DNA from: Candidatus Synechococcus spongiarum SP3 | Lineage (GTDB): Bacteria; Cyanobacteriota; Cyanobacteriia; PCC-6307; Cyanobiaceae | Reading direction: 5' to 3' | Length of the DNA stretch: 42,183 nucleotides | Assembly: GCA_001007665.1 (NCBI GenBank) | Contig: JXQG01000009.1 | Location: 1-42,183, forward strand | Shown here: in pieces, positions 8,250 to 17,355 of the stretch | Layout: each line of letters begins with the position of its first letter | Numbering within the stretch: position 1 is the stretch's first letter | The notes under the pieces: generated by a model | Told to the model about the DNA's origin: nothing | Databases searched by the model: none | What the model saw: only the letters and a program-made list of their open reading frames with translations | Made by a program: the position numbers and the translations under genes

Positions 8250-9881
8250 ATGGTGTCCTCCTCTGCCCTGGCACAGCCGCCCGCAGCGGCGGATCCGAAT
8301 GGTGACTTGCGACGCGATCTGGTGCGCCACCCCACCATCGTGATCCTGGACTTCGGCTCCCAGTACGCCGAACTCATTGCCCGACGCATCCGCGAGACGG
8401 AGGTGTTCTCCGTGGTGCTGGGCCATGGGATCAGCGCTACGGAGCTGCGGCAGCTCCAGCCGTGCGGGCTCGTTCTCAGCGGTGGTCCCAGCTCCACCTA
8501 CGGGAAAGACGCGCCCCAGTGTGACCCCGACCTCTGGGGCCTGGGCATCCCGGTGTTGGGGGTGTGCTACGGGATGCAATTGATGGTGCAACAACTGGGT
8601 GGGCAGGTGGAGCCGTCCCGGCGGAGGGAATACGGCCGTGCCCGATTGTGGGTGGACGATCCCACGGATCTGCTCACCAACGTGGCCCATGGCTCCACCA
8701 TGTGGATGAGCCATGGGGATGGGGTCAGCCGCCTTCCGGAGGGGTTCACCTGTCTGGCCCACACGGACAACACGCCCCTGGCGGCCGTCGCGGATGCCCA
8801 ACGCCGTTTTTACGGGGTTCAGTTTCATCCGGAAGTGATGCACTCCACCTGCGGCATGGAGTTGATCCGCAATTTTGTCTTCCATATTTGCGGGTGCAGC
8901 CCCAATTGGAACACTGCGGCGTTTGCGGAGGAGGCCATTGCCGACGTGCGGACCATGGTGGGGGAGCGCCGTGTGCTGCTGGCCCTCTCGGGTGGCGTGG
9001 ATTCCTCTACCCTGGCCTTTCTCCTCCACAAGGCCATCGGCCCACAGCTCACCTGTGTCTTCATTGATCAGGGCTTCATGCGCAAGGGCGAGACGGAGTT
9101 TCTGATGAATTTTTTCCGGGAACGGTTTCATATTGATGTCCACCACATCCAGGCCCAAGACCGTTTCCTCAAACGGCTGAAGGGGGTGACGGATCCGGAA
9201 GAGAAACGCAAAGCCATTGGCAATGAGTTCATTCGTGTCTTTGAACAGGAAAGCAAACGTCTTGGCCCTTTTGATTATCTGGCCCAAGGGACTTTATATC
9301 CCGATGTCATTGAATCCGCCGGCACCAACGTGGATCCCAAGACAGGGAAACGTGTGGCGGTGAAGATCAAGAGCCATCACAACGTGGGTGGCCTGCCGGA
9401 AGACTTGTGTTTTCAGTTGGTGGAGCCGCTACGGCGTTTATTCAAGGACGAGGTGCGCAAGCTTGGCCGCAGCCTGGGGCTGCCGGAGGACATTGTGCAG
9501 CGCCATCCCTTCCCGGGACCCGGCCTGGCCATTCGCATCCTGGGGGAGGTGACGGAAGACAGGCTGGAGATGCTACGGGATGCGGACATGATTCTCCGGG
9601 AAGAGATCAAGGCTGCCGGCCTCTACCACGAAATCTGGCAGGCGCTGGCTGTACTGCTGCCGGTGCAATCCGTGGGGGTGATGGGGGATCAGCGCACCTA
9701 TGCCTATCCCATCGTGGTGCGCTGCGTCACCAGTCAGGACGGCATGACTGCCGACTGGTCCCGTCTTCCCCATGGGGTGCTGGAGCGCATCTCCAATCGT
9801 ATTGTCAACGAGGTGAAAGGGATCAATCGCGTTGTGTACGACATTACGAGCAAGCCGCCCGGCACCATTGAGTGGGAATAG
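8250..9881 (+). CDS. guaA: GMP synthase (glutamine-hydrolysing)
   Basis: This protein of about 543 residues has two domains. The class I glutamine amidotransferase comes first, with [19 protein letters not shown], the nucleophile in [11 protein letters not shown], and the FHPEV histidine. Then comes the ATP-pyrophosphatase with the P-loop [17 protein letters not shown], and the GMP synthase C-terminal domain ending in [13 protein letters not shown]. It converts XMP, ATP and glutamine to GMP. The frame is open back to 8166, but the ATG at 8250 fits the family N-terminus. Transposase fragments lie on both sides (8056-8127 and 10151-10410), so the gene stands as an isolated island. Confidence 0.97.
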   Translation: MVSSSALAQPPAAADPNGDLRRDLVRHPTIVILDFGSQYAELIARRIRETEVFSVVLGHGISATELRQLQPCGLVLSGGPSSTYGKDAPQCDPDLWGLGIPVLGVCYGMQLMVQQLGGQVEPSRRREYGRARLWVDDPTDLLTNVAHGSTMWMSHGDGVSRLPEGFTCLAHTDNTPLAAVADAQRRFYGVQFHPEVMHSTCGMELIRNFVFHICGCSPNWNTAAFAEEAIADVRTMVGERRVLLALSGGVDSSTLAFLLHKAIGPQLTCVFIDQGFMRKGETEFLMNFFRERFHIDVHHIQAQDRFLKRLKGVTDPEEKRKAIGNEFIRVFEQESKRLGPFDYLAQGTLYPDVIESAGTNVDPKTGKRVAVKIKSHHNVGGLPEDLCFQLVEPLRRLFKDEVRKLGRSLGLPEDIVQRHPFPGPGLAIRILGEVTEDRLEMLRDADMILREEIKAAGLYHEIWQALAVLLPVQSVGVMGDQRTYAYPIVVRCVTSQDGMTADWSRLPHGVLERISNRIVNEVKGINRVVYDITSKPPGTIEWE

Positions 9882-10150
9882 TGTCGGCGATCAAAGCCCG
9901 ATACGATGCGCTGCGGGCCGCAGTAGCCGATACCACTCGATGAACGCCAACGAACTTGGGGGATCTTCTCCTGGACGTGCATGTTTGTGGAGCAGCAGCA
10001 GAACGTGCTGGCCATGGTGGGCCATCCGGATTTGGAGGACTGCCTGGGAGATGGATGACCCGACTGAGCACCGGGCAGTGCTAGAGGATCGGGACTACTA
10101 CACCCGGGAGAACATGTTCCGGGTTGCCTGCCAACGCCCGCTGGGAATCA
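9882..10150 (+). pseudogene. Decayed small coding region downstream of guaA
   Basis: Short protein-like stretches sit in alternating frames. FVEQQQNVLAMVGHPDLEDCLGD from 9984 runs into a stop. It is continued, after a frame change near 10050, by MDDPTEHRAVLEDRDYYTRE and NMFRVACQRP. The second half looks like real protein sequence, and the two would join by a single-base shift. The original family was not recognised. It breaks off where the IS5 transposase fragment begins. Confidence 0.35.
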
Positions 10151-10410
10151 GCCTATGGATGGGGACAAGGGTACGACAGCAACAAGATCCGTACCCTGCT
10201 GCTGGAGCAAGGCATCCCATCCTGTATCCCACCCAGGCGGAACCGCAGCAAGAGAGTCCCTTCCAGCAAGAGGCTGTACAAGATGCGCCATACGGTTGAG
10301 AACCTGTTGGCCAGGCTCAAGGCTGGCGACCCATGACAACTCGCTATGACCACTGTGCCCCTGTCTTCCTCTCTGCCGTCCTCCTGGGGGCCACCGTCAT
10401 CTTCTGGTGA
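10151..10410 (+). pseudogene. IS5-family (IS427-like) transposase, C-terminal fragment with a frameshift
   Basis: The frame from 10151 reads GQGYDSNKIRTLLLEQG, IPPRRNRSKR and LYKMRHTVENLLARLK, then meets a stop at 10336. The next frame continues the family sequence as GWRPMTTRYDHCAPVFLSAV and LLGATVIFW with TGA at 10408-10410. The glutamate of HTVENLLARLK is the last residue of the DDE triad. The first two-thirds of the gene is absent and a one-base shift splits the rest. Confidence 0.8.
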
Positions 10411-10422
10411 CGAGGCCTGACC

Positions 10423-11493
10423 CTAACGACTGCGGCGGACCCGGTTACTGGGCCGGGAGGAAGGCTGGCCTGTCCCTGGGGATCCCGCTGCAGGGCTGAG
10501 TTGGCCAAACACCATGCGGCCGGAATTGGTTTGCAGGGCGCCGGTGATGGTCACGTTGCGGGATTGGCCGATGAGTGCTTTGGCGCCGTCCACGACAACC
10601 ATGGTGCCGTCCTCCAGGTAGGCGATGGCCTGTCCTGGCTCCTTGCCTTGGCGCACCAGTTTCAGGGTGAACTGATCCCCCGGCTGTGCCTCGGGCCGCA
10701 GGGCCACCACCAGTTCGCTCAAGCTGAGCACCTGAAGGTTGCGCAGGCGCCCCACCTGGGCCAGGGTGTAGTCCGTGGTGATGAGGATGCCGCTGGTGTC
10801 GCTTGTGAGCTGCAGCAGCTTCTCGTCTACGGTCTCGCCGTCGTAGCGGGTGCTGTTGGTGACGATGCGGCGACCGTAGTCACGGCTCAGGGCAGAGAGG
10901 CTGTCCAAACCCCGCCGGCCGCGGCTGCGTTTTTCCCCTTTTCCTGAGTCGGCCAGGGTTTGCAGCTCGTCCAGCACCACCTGGGGGATGATCACTTGGC
11001 CCTCCAGAAGACCGGAGCCCAGAAGGGCGCCGATGCGACCGTCAATGGCGGCGCTGGTGTCCATGATTTTGGGTGCGGATCGCTGCACCAGACCCTCCTC
11101 CAGCAGCAAGGTTTCGCTGCTGGTGGACCCCAGAAGACGGCGCAGGGCTTGTCCCCGCAACTGGCCCACCGTGAGCCCGGCCACACCCAGCAACAGGTTG
11201 GTCAACACAAGGGTAATGGGCTTGACCGGTTGTAACGACTCCGGCAAGGGCAGCAGCAGCAACGGCGCCACCAGCAGATTGGCCAGCACCAGTCCCAAGC
11301 TGAGGCCGGCGGCCCGAATGAGCAGAATGTCCCAGGGCAGTTGACGTTCCTCGGCCCGGAGGCAATTGCGCACTTGCTGGACCAGCAGCCCCATGAGCAG
11401 CCCCAGCACCACCCCGACGCCGATCAGCCAGAGCCAGGGGCGCTCCAGGGAGTTGATCAGCGGCAGGACGCGCTCTGACAGCAGTGCGGTCAT
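10423..11493 (-). CDS. PIN and TRAM domain membrane protein
   Basis: This protein of about 356 residues has an N-terminal membrane part with about four hydrophobic segments (residues 15-110). A PIN nuclease-like domain starts at MDTSAAIDGRI and includes VVLDELQTLAD and ILITTDYTLAQVG. A TRAM domain follows in the last 90 residues (QAIAYLEDGTMVVVDGAK). The family is universal in cyanobacteria and Firmicutes (YacL-like); PIN domains are metal-dependent ribonucleases and TRAM binds RNA, but the target is not established. The ATG at 11493 was preferred over an upstream in-frame start at 11568 because the membrane part begins there. It is divergent from hemW with 78 bases between starts. Confidence 0.87.
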   Translation of the reverse strand: MTALLSERVLPLINSLERPWLWLIGVGVVLGLLMGLLVQQVRNCLRAEERQLPWDILLIRAAGLSLGLVLANLLVAPLLLLPLPESLQPVKPITLVLTNLLLGVAGLTVGQLRGQALRRLLGSTSSETLLLEEGLVQRSAPKIMDTSAAIDGRIGALLGSGLLEGQVIIPQVVLDELQTLADSGKGEKRSRGRRGLDSLSALSRDYGRRIVTNSTRYDGETVDEKLLQLTSDTSGILITTDYTLAQVGRLRNLQVLSLSELVVALRPEAQPGDQFTLKLVRQGKEPGQAIAYLEDGTMVVVDGAKALIGQSRNVTITGALQTNSGRMVFGQLSPAAGSPGTGQPSSRPSNRVRRSR

Positions 11494-11571
11494 CTCTGCA
11501 CTGGGATGATTTCTGGCAATCACAACAGATGCCGTGGAAAAAGGGCAGAGTTTGAACCGGGTTGCCACACC

Positions 11572-12798
11572 ATGATGGCTTTTTCACAGCCGCGCAGTGC
11601 GTATGTGCATATTCCCTTTTGCCATCGCCGTTGTTTTTACTGTGATTTTCCCGTTGTTCCCTTGGGGGATCGGGCGGACGGGGCTACATCCCACTCCGTG
11701 GCCCAGTACCTGGAATGGTTGGAGCAGGAAATCAGCAGCAGCCCGCCGGGTCCTCCCCTCTCCACCGTGTACATTGGCGGCGGCACCCCTTCCCTGCTGA
11801 ATCCCCTCCAGACGGCACGGCTGATGGCCCTGTTGAACCGCCAGTTTGGCCTGGCTCCTGGCGCAGAGATCACCATGGAGCTGGATCCAGCCGATGGTTG
11901 TGCCGAGCGGCTGGAAGGCTATCACGGGGCGGGCGTGAACCGGATCAGCCTTGGGGCGCAGAGTTTTGACAATTCACTGCTGGCGTCGATCGGGCGACGC
12001 CACAGCCGCCAGGACATTGAATCCACTGTGGCGCTGCTGAACAGGGAAGGCCTGTTTCGCTGGAGCCTGGATCTCATCTCCGGTTTACCGGGTCTCACCC
12101 CGGCTCTGTGGGAGACAACGCTGGACCAGGCCTTGTCCCTGGCTCCCCCCCATGTGTCCCTCTACGACCTCACCATTGGCGAGGGAACGGTCTTTGACCG
12201 CTGGCTGGAGCAGGGGCGTCTATCCTTGCTTCCGTCCGCCACCACTGCGGCCATGCTGGATCGGGCGGCCCAGCGGCTGGATGCGGCCGGCTTGCGGCGC
12301 TATGAAATTTCCAGCTATGCCCTGCCCGGTCATGCCTGTCGCCACAATCGGACGTATTGGGGAGGCGGCCACTGGTGGGGCTTTGGCATGGGGGCCGCCA
12401 GCAGTGTGGCGGGGCAACGACTGACCCGCCCCCGCACCCGTGCCGGCTATCAGGCATGGCTCCATGGACCACGGGATGGGGCGCATCCCCCCGCCAGCAC
12501 CAGAGCGCGCCTGGAGGATTTGCTGATCACGGGGCTGCGCCGCAGTGAAGGGGTCAATCGTCGGCAGTTGGCGCAGCAGTGTCCCTTGCCGCCGGAGGCC
12601 TTGATGACCTTGTCTCCACGGCTGAAGAGGGACTGTGCACAAGGCTTGCTGTGTTGTGAAGGACCCTATCTGCGCCTGAGTCAACCCCAGGGCTTTCGCC
12701 TCAGCAACCAGGTATTGGCGGATTGCCTTCTTTGGGTGGAGGATCTGTTTGCCCCTGGTGGCGCTGCTCATGACACCAGCCTTGCAGCTCCCGTTTGA
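11572..12798 (+). CDS. hemW: HemW-like radical SAM protein (coproporphyrinogen III oxidase-like)
   Basis: This 408-residue protein begins AYVHIPFCHRRCFYCDF, with the radical-SAM CxxxCxxC cluster motif at about residues 18-25. It is followed by YIGGGTPSLL, GVNRISLGAQSFD and LDLISGLPG, which characterise the HemN/HemW family. The C-terminal half carries RRYEISSYALPGHACRHN and a winged-helix end. The family member HemW is a heme chaperone rather than the oxygen-independent oxidase; HemN-type catalysis is less likely. Two adjacent ATGs (11572, 11575) are possible starts. The last 98 bases overlap the convergent panB. Confidence 0.88.
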   Translation: MMAFSQPRSAYVHIPFCHRRCFYCDFPVVPLGDRADGATSHSVAQYLEWLEQEISSSPPGPPLSTVYIGGGTPSLLNPLQTARLMALLNRQFGLAPGAEITMELDPADGCAERLEGYHGAGVNRISLGAQSFDNSLLASIGRRHSRQDIESTVALLNREGLFRWSLDLISGLPGLTPALWETTLDQALSLAPPHVSLYDLTIGEGTVFDRWLEQGRLSLLPSATTAAMLDRAAQRLDAAGLRRYEISSYALPGHACRHNRTYWGGGHWWGFGMGAASSVAGQRLTRPRTRAGYQAWLHGPRDGAHPPASTRARLEDLLITGLRRSEGVNRRQLAQQCPLPPEALMTLSPRLKRDCAQGLLCCEGPYLRLSQPQGFRLSNQVLADCLLWVEDLFAPGGAAHDTSLAAPV

Positions 12799-13516
12799 AG
12801 ATCTCTGCCGCCTGAAGCCGTGGCTTCACGAAGGGGGGCTGGCTGGGGGTGAGTCCCAGCAGGTCGGCCGTCACCAGGATCTGACCATCACAGTCCGGGC
12901 CGGCGCCGATGCCGATCACGGGAATCTCCAGCTCCCGCCGCAGCCCACTGGCCAACACCGCCGGGACATGCTCCAACACCAGGGCAAAGCATCCCTGCTG
13001 CTGGAGATCCAGGGCTTTCTGCCGTAACCGCTCCTGGTCAGAGACGCTGCAGGCCTGACGCCCCCAGCCCAGGCAATGGACAGACTGGGGCGTCAGTCCC
13101 AGGTGGCCCATCACCGGGATGCCGGTCCGCACCAGCCGATTGATCACCGCCATGGTTTCTGGTTCAGCCCCCTCCAGCTTGACGGCCTGGCATGGTGTTT
13201 CCTTGAGAAAGCGACCCGCCGCCGCCACCGCCCGTTCAGTGCCACACTGATAGCTGAGGAAGGGAAGATCCGCCACCAGCAGGGGCCGCTGGATGGTCCG
13301 TCCCACCGCTTGGGCATGATGGACCATGGCCTCCAGAGAGACGGGCAGGGTTGTGGGGTGCCCCAGGCTCACCATGGCCAAGGAGTCTCCCACCAAAGCC
13401 AGATCACAACCTGAGGCGTCCACCCAAGCCCCGCTCAAGGCATCCCAGGCGGTCAGGGCTGTAATGATACGCCCCTGACGCTTGTAATTTTGCAAATCCC
13501 GAATCGTGAGAGGCAA
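12701..13516 (-). CDS. panB: 3-methyl-2-oxobutanoate hydroxymethyltransferase
   Basis: This protein of about 271 residues forms a TIM barrel that converts 2-oxoisovalerate and methylene-THF to ketopantoate in pantothenate synthesis. Markers are ALTAWDALSGAW, VGDSLAMVSLGHPTTLPV (metal-binding Asp), KLEGA, MGHLGLTPQSVH and LEHVPAVLA (catalytic Glu). No ATG is available. A TTG at 13516 is chosen because AGGA lies 6 bases upstream and the family N-terminus (LTIRDLQNYKRQGR) begins there. A TTG at 13582 would place the start inside the SRP RNA. The C-terminal 30 residues overlap hemW and lack family character. Confidence 0.9.
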   Translation of the reverse strand: MPLTIRDLQNYKRQGRIITALTAWDALSGAWVDASGCDLALVGDSLAMVSLGHPTTLPVSLEAMVHHAQAVGRTIQRPLLVADLPFLSYQCGTERAVAAAGRFLKETPCQAVKLEGAEPETMAVINRLVRTGIPVMGHLGLTPQSVHCLGWGRQACSVSDQERLRQKALDLQQQGCFALVLEHVPAVLASGLRRELEIPVIGIGAGPDCDGQILVTADLLGLTPSQPPFVKPRLQAAEIFKRELQGWCHEQRHQGQTDPPPKEGNPPIPGC

Positions 13517-13537
13517 GTGGCGTCCTGGCAGTGGAGA

Positions 13538-13546
13538 TGCTAGTAT
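13538..13546 (+). promoter_or_regulatory. Extended -10 element of the SRP RNA promoter
   Basis: TGCTAGTAT is a good extended -10 (TGnTAGTAT) about 10-13 bases before the predicted 5' end of the SRP RNA. No clear -35 was found at the usual distance, which is tolerated with an extended -10. The element lies in the leader of the divergent panB. Confidence 0.45.
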
Positions 13547-13554
13547 CGAACTGA

Positions 13555-13648
13555 CTCGGACCCATGCGTTCCAGACGCCCAAACCTGGTCAGAGCCGGAA
13601 GGCAGCAGCCACACGGGATGCTCGGGATTGGCGTGGACTCCGGGTCAC
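13555..13648 (+). ncRNA. ffs: Signal recognition particle RNA (4.5S-type)
   Basis: The plus strand at 13585-13612 contains the universal SRP RNA apical core GGTCAGAGCCGGAAGGCAGC followed by AGCC, the Ffh-binding hairpin with its GGAA tetraloop. Flanking sequence can pair: GACCC (13559-13563) with GGGTC (13642-13646) and CATGC (13563-13567) with GCGTG (13631-13635), giving a hairpin of about 95 nt. The RNA works with Ffh to target membrane proteins. The ends are estimates from pairing. It is divergent from panB and convergent with ftsZ, whose stop lies at its 3' edge. Confidence 0.9.
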
Positions 13649-14878
13649 CTAAATTCTCGACGGGACCGTGTCGTCCGACGAATTTGGCACGGTGGATGAG
13701 CCGTCGCTATCGCCTGAAGCTCTGTGCAGAAATCTGGGGTTGTGGTTGTGACGGCGACGCGTCTCAAGGAAATAGGGAATTTTTGCGCCTTGCTTCTCGC
13801 CAAGAGGCTGAGTGAATTGGTCGTGTTCCTCCTGAAGGTCGTTCTGTGACTCAACAGCGTGGGTCCCTCGGGCTTTCGTATCATTTGTGTTGCGGTCAAA
13901 ACCTGTCGCGATAATGGTAACAATTGTTTCTCCTTCAATGGAATCATCCTGTACAGCACCCACGATGATGTTGGCACTCGGATCAACCATGGTTGTAATC
14001 ACCTCTGACGCCTCCATCAGGTCATCCAGGGTCATGTCCCTCCCGCCTGTGACGTTGATGATGCAGCCCTTGGCGCCATGAATTTTCTTGCATTCCAGTA
14101 AATCGTTATTGATGGCTGCCAGAGAAGCCTCCTTGGCACGGGCACGGCCTGAGCCTTTGCCGATGCCCAGCAGTGCCGTGCCGGCATTCTTCATGACGGA
14201 ATAGACATCAGCGAAGTCCACGTTCACCAGCCCTGGTTGAGTGATGATGTCGCTGATGCCCTTGACGCCACGGTGAAGAATATCGTCGGCAGTGCCGAAG
14301 ACATCTTGCAACCGCCCGCCGGGAATATCGGCTCGACGGAGTTGGTCGTTGGGAATCACAATCAGGCTGTCCACATGGGCGGACAACTCCTGAATCCCTT
14401 GCTCCGCTTGCGCGGCACGGCGGCGACCTTCGAACTTGAACGGTTTGGTAACAATAGCTACTGTGAGCGCCCCGGATTCCCTGGCCAGCTCGGATACTAC
14501 GGGAGCGGCGCCAGTGCCTGTTCCACCCCCCATGCCTGCTGCAATGAAGACCAGGTTGGCTCCTTCCATGATCTGCTGGATCTCCGATCGGGACTCCTCG
14601 GCTGATTTCTTGCCAATGGAAGGGTTGCCTCCCGCCCCCAGCCCTTGTGTCAGCCGCTGACCAAGCTGAAGACGATTCTCCGCCGATGAGCAGAGCAGAG
14701 CCTGAGCATCGGTGTTGAAAACCCAGTGATCCACGCACTGTAAATCGCTTTCGATCATACGGTTGACAGCATTGCTCCCACCACCACCAACACCGATGAC
14801 ACGGATGCGAGCATTTTGGGCAGGGACGATCTTGGGGGTTGATTTTAGGTCCCAATCGTGATTACCGCTGCTATCCAT
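13649..14878 (-). CDS. ftsZ: Cell division protein FtsZ
   Basis: This 409-residue tubulin-like GTPase polymerises into the division ring. RVIGVGGGGSNAVNRMI begins the GTPase fold at about residue 26, the tubulin signature reads AGMGGGTGTGAAPVV, and NVDFADVYSVMKNAGTALLGIG lies in the T7 region. The conserved C-terminal peptide is AKIPYFLETRRR, but unlike usual FtsZ proteins, which stop within a few residues of it, this one continues for about 33 more residues. The tail, rich in Ser, Asp and His, ends at the SRP RNA 3' edge. It is last of a minus-strand run with ftsQ and ddl. Confidence 0.96.
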   Translation of the reverse strand: MDSSGNHDWDLKSTPKIVPAQNARIRVIGVGGGGSNAVNRMIESDLQCVDHWVFNTDAQALLCSSAENRLQLGQRLTQGLGAGGNPSIGKKSAEESRSEIQQIMEGANLVFIAAGMGGGTGTGAAPVVSELARESGALTVAIVTKPFKFEGRRRAAQAEQGIQELSAHVDSLIVIPNDQLRRADIPGGRLQDVFGTADDILHRGVKGISDIITQPGLVNVDFADVYSVMKNAGTALLGIGKGSGRARAKEASLAAINNDLLECKKIHGAKGCIINVTGGRDMTLDDLMEASEVITTMVDPSANIIVGAVQDDSIEGETIVTIIATGFDRNTNDTKARGTHAVESQNDLQEEHDQFTQPLGEKQGAKIPYFLETRRRHNHNPRFLHRASGDSDGSSTVPNSSDDTVPSRI

Positions 14879-15071
14879 GGTTACCTGCGGGGGGAATGGA
14901 GGGGGGTCAGCCTGACCTTAACAGCAAAATCCAAGATTTCCCAACCAAATGTCAAGCCTCCAATGCCAAATAAAGTATTAAGATTCCGGGCAACGGCTGA
15001 CAGCCCGTCTCAAAGGTCCGTAGTTTTGTCAATTCTCCTCCAGGCACAGTGAGGCGGATTGTCCTTCAACG

Positions 15072-15863
15072 CTAGCCTTGCGACAGACCAAGGGTTGGTT
15101 GATCAGGATTGCGGAGGTCCACATCACTATAAGAGAACGGCGATGCACTCCTCTCCAGGTGGACGTAAAGGTGGTCCATGGTAGCCAGCTTGGGCGCCAG
15201 ATCATCCGGCTGTCCAAGATACACCTCTCCTAAAACCTCGGAGGCGCCCAGCACCAATTGCCCATCTGCCATGATCCAGATGGTATGGACTGGTGTCTGC
15301 AGGTGCTCCAAATACGAGAACAGTTCAGCCAATGTGTCCTGCAATCCTGGGGTCCAAAAATCCACCCATACCAGAACATGGTTCTTCACCATGGGAAAAC
15401 GATCCAGTCGGTGGCCAGCATCAACGCTGGTCCAATTGAATCGGTGATCCAGTAGTCCACGCTCCACCCGATCCGCCAAGGAACGCCGTGCCCAGGCATG
15501 GGCAGTGTTGTTTCGTAGTCTGACCACCAGTTGCGGTGGCGCCAGGGTCCGTCGCACCTGCACCTGGAGTGTTGGGGAGATCGAACGCCGCAAATGCTGC
15601 TCTATGGATGAAGGGTCCACCGCAAGCAAGGGAATCGGGAATCGGAGTGCGCTGGCGGCCAGCAGCTTCCCATGGTCCTGTCGCGATGTGCGATGAAAAG
15701 CCACCTGGTCAGGCGTCTCAAGCCACCAGCTTTTCTCCAGCAGAACCCAGGCCAGTCCCGCCGCGATGCCACTGAACACCAGCAGGCGCCACAACTGGAT
15801 CAGCCACCGCCGCCATGGGCGCTGCCCTGTCTCCTGGGGGCGAGACCTCACAGTTGACAACAC
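15072..15863 (-). CDS. ftsQ: Cell division protein FtsQ (POTRA domain)
   Basis: This 263-residue protein has a basic cytoplasmic start (PWRRWLIQLWRLL), one membrane helix at about residues 25-42, and a periplasmic part. That part carries a POTRA-like segment (LLAVDPSSIEQHLRRSISPTLQVQVRRTLAPPQLVVRL), matching divergent cyanobacterial FtsQ. FtsQ links early and late divisome proteins. Position between ddl and ftsZ supports the call, since sequence similarity in this family is low. It overlaps the upstream small membrane protein gene by 16 bases. A 193-base gap with AT-rich sequence before ftsZ probably holds the ftsZ promoter. Confidence 0.82.
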   Translation of the reverse strand: MLSTVRSRPQETGQRPWRRWLIQLWRLLVFSGIAAGLAWVLLEKSWWLETPDQVAFHRTSRQDHGKLLAASALRFPIPLLAVDPSSIEQHLRRSISPTLQVQVRRTLAPPQLVVRLRNNTAHAWARRSLADRVERGLLDHRFNWTSVDAGHRLDRFPMVKNHVLVWVDFWTPGLQDTLAELFSYLEHLQTPVHTIWIMADGQLVLGASEVLGEVYLGQPDDLAPKLATMDHLYVHLERSASPFSYSDVDLRNPDQPTLGLSQG

Positions 15864-16258
15864 ACCTGAGACATCAGCTCATCCACCCATAGGCGGGCTC
15901 GTACCGCGTCACTAAACGGGATGTCCCAACTCTGGCCGTCCGCAACCAATCGCAGACGACAGGGACCACAGGCCTCGTTGGTGAGAGGAACGTCCCCGGA
16001 GCGATCTGCCATCAATTCACAGATTTCCAGATGGTTCACGGCAATATCCCCTGCCAACTCAACGCCTTTCGGGCCGACAGACCCCCAGCTGATCCGACCA
16101 TCCTGGAGGCGCACGGCTACGGCAACATCCAACCTGGCCAATTCAGCCCCTTGGGACCAAAGACGAAACACGGCCTGACGCCGTCGCTCCAGCCAGCCGA
16201 GGGCAGTCAGGACCATGAAGGTCACCAGCAGGGGAAGCCAGAGAACAGCGTCTCGCAT
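15848..16258 (-). CDS. Conserved membrane-anchored protein between ddl and ftsQ, unknown function
   Basis: This 136-residue protein begins MRDAVLWLPLLVTFMVLTALGWLERRR, a single N-terminal membrane helix or signal anchor. A soluble domain follows with mixed character (LQDGRISWGSVGPKGVELAG) and several cysteines (ICELMADRS, ACGPCRLRLVADG, QVCCQL). No family was recognised. Its place in the ddl-ftsQ-ftsZ run and the 16-base overlap with ftsQ suggest co-translation and a possible envelope role, but that is inference. The ATG at 16258 was chosen because the helix begins there; upstream frame belongs to ddl. Confidence 0.7.
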   Translation of the reverse strand: MRDAVLWLPLLVTFMVLTALGWLERRRQAVFRLWSQGAELARLDVAVAVRLQDGRISWGSVGPKGVELAGDIAVNHLEICELMADRSGDVPLTNEACGPCRLRLVADGQSWDIPFSDAVRARLWVDELMSQVCCQL

Positions 16259-16263
16259 GACGA

Positions 16264-17355
16264 TCAGTGGGCCGAGATGAGAGTCCTTCGCTGGTGGCGC
16301 GCCTGGGCAAACCCGATCAAGCGATGCACAAGCTCCTCGACAGGAACGCCACTGGCCTGCCATAGTAGAGGATACATGCTCTGGCTCGTGAAGCCCGGCA
16401 TGGTGTTGATCTCGTTTACATAGAGCACTTGGCCATCCTCCTGGTAGAAGAAATCCACACGGCTGAGGCCATCGGCGCCCACTGCCTGGGTGGCCTGTAC
16501 TGCCAGGCACTGGACCTGGTCATGGATGACCCGGGGTACGGACGCAGGGATCACCAAGGAGCTGCGTCCTGGAGAGTATTTGGTGGCGTAGTCATACCAT
16601 TCACTGTCGTAAAGGATTTCGCCAACAACAGAGGCATCCGGATGCCCGTATCCCAGCACAGCACATTCCAGTTCCCGCGCCGGAACGGCTGCTTCAATGA
16701 CCAGGCGGTCATCCAGCCGGGCTGCGGCCCGGAGTCCCGCCAGGAGCGCCTCACGATCCCCGGCTTTGCTGATGCCCAACGAGGAGCCCAGGTTGGCCGG
16801 TTTGACGAAGCAGGGATAGCCCAGGCGTTGTTCCACGTTGTCGGCCAGCTCGTCGGGGCGCGCTAACGCACTGGCAGTGGCACAGACATGGGTCACCTGG
16901 GGCAGCCCGGCTGTCGCAAAGGCTGCTTTCATGGCTTGCTTGTCCATGCCCACAGCGGCGCCCAGCACCCCCGTGCCCACAAAGGGCTGATCCAGCAAGG
17001 TGAAGAGTCCCTGAATCGTTCCGTCTTCTCCATTGGGTCCATGGAGCACGGGAAACCACACATCCACCTGATGGGCCGTGGTGGGCAACCTGGGCAGATG
17101 GTCGTCGGGCTCGTCCGGAAGCGTGTCGGAGAGCGCAGCCGTTGCCCCGTCCCCCACGAGCCATCGCCCACCACGGGTTATGTAGTGGGGAACCAGCCGG
17201 TAGCGCTGACGGTTGGTTCCAGTGGAGAGGGCATCGGCAATGGTGCGGGCTGAACGAATGGACACGTCGTGCTCACCGGAGCGTCCGCCAAACACCAAGC
17301 CCACCCTGGTGACTATGGACTGTGGGACAGGACTGGGCAAGGGAAGGGCGGTCAC
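16264..17355 (-). CDS. ddl: D-alanine--D-alanine ligase
   Basis: This 363-residue ATP-grasp enzyme makes D-Ala-D-Ala for peptidoglycan. The N-terminus has [19 protein letters not shown]. The middle has [16 protein letters not shown] and [17 protein letters not shown]. Further on are [18 protein letters not shown] and the C-terminal metal-binding [15 protein letters not shown]. The length is normal. Its ATG overlaps the miaB stop by 4 bases, so the two are translationally coupled. It leads into the ftsQ-ftsZ run and thus couples wall-precursor and divisome genes. Confidence 0.95.
   Translation of the reverse strand: MTALPLPSPVPQSIVTRVGLVFGGRSGEHDVSIRSARTIADALSTGTNRQRYRLVPHYITRGGRWLVGDGATAALSDTLPDEPDDHLPRLPTTAHQVDVWFPVLHGPNGEDGTIQGLFTLLDQPFVGTGVLGAAVGMDKQAMKAAFATAGLPQVTHVCATASALARPDELADNVEQRLGYPCFVKPANLGSSLGISKAGDREALLAGLRAAARLDDRLVIEAAVPARELECAVLGYGHPDASVVGEILYDSEWYDYATKYSPGRSSLVIPASVPRVIHDQVQCLAVQATQAVGADGLSRVDFFYQEDGQVLYVNEINTMPGFTSQSMYPLLWQASGVPVEELVHRLIGFAQARHQRRTLISAH

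Noticed and set aside
13517-13582. Longer panB start at TTG 13582
   Set aside because: It would put coding sequence inside the SRP RNA. The TTG at 13516 has AGGA upstream and the family N-terminus.
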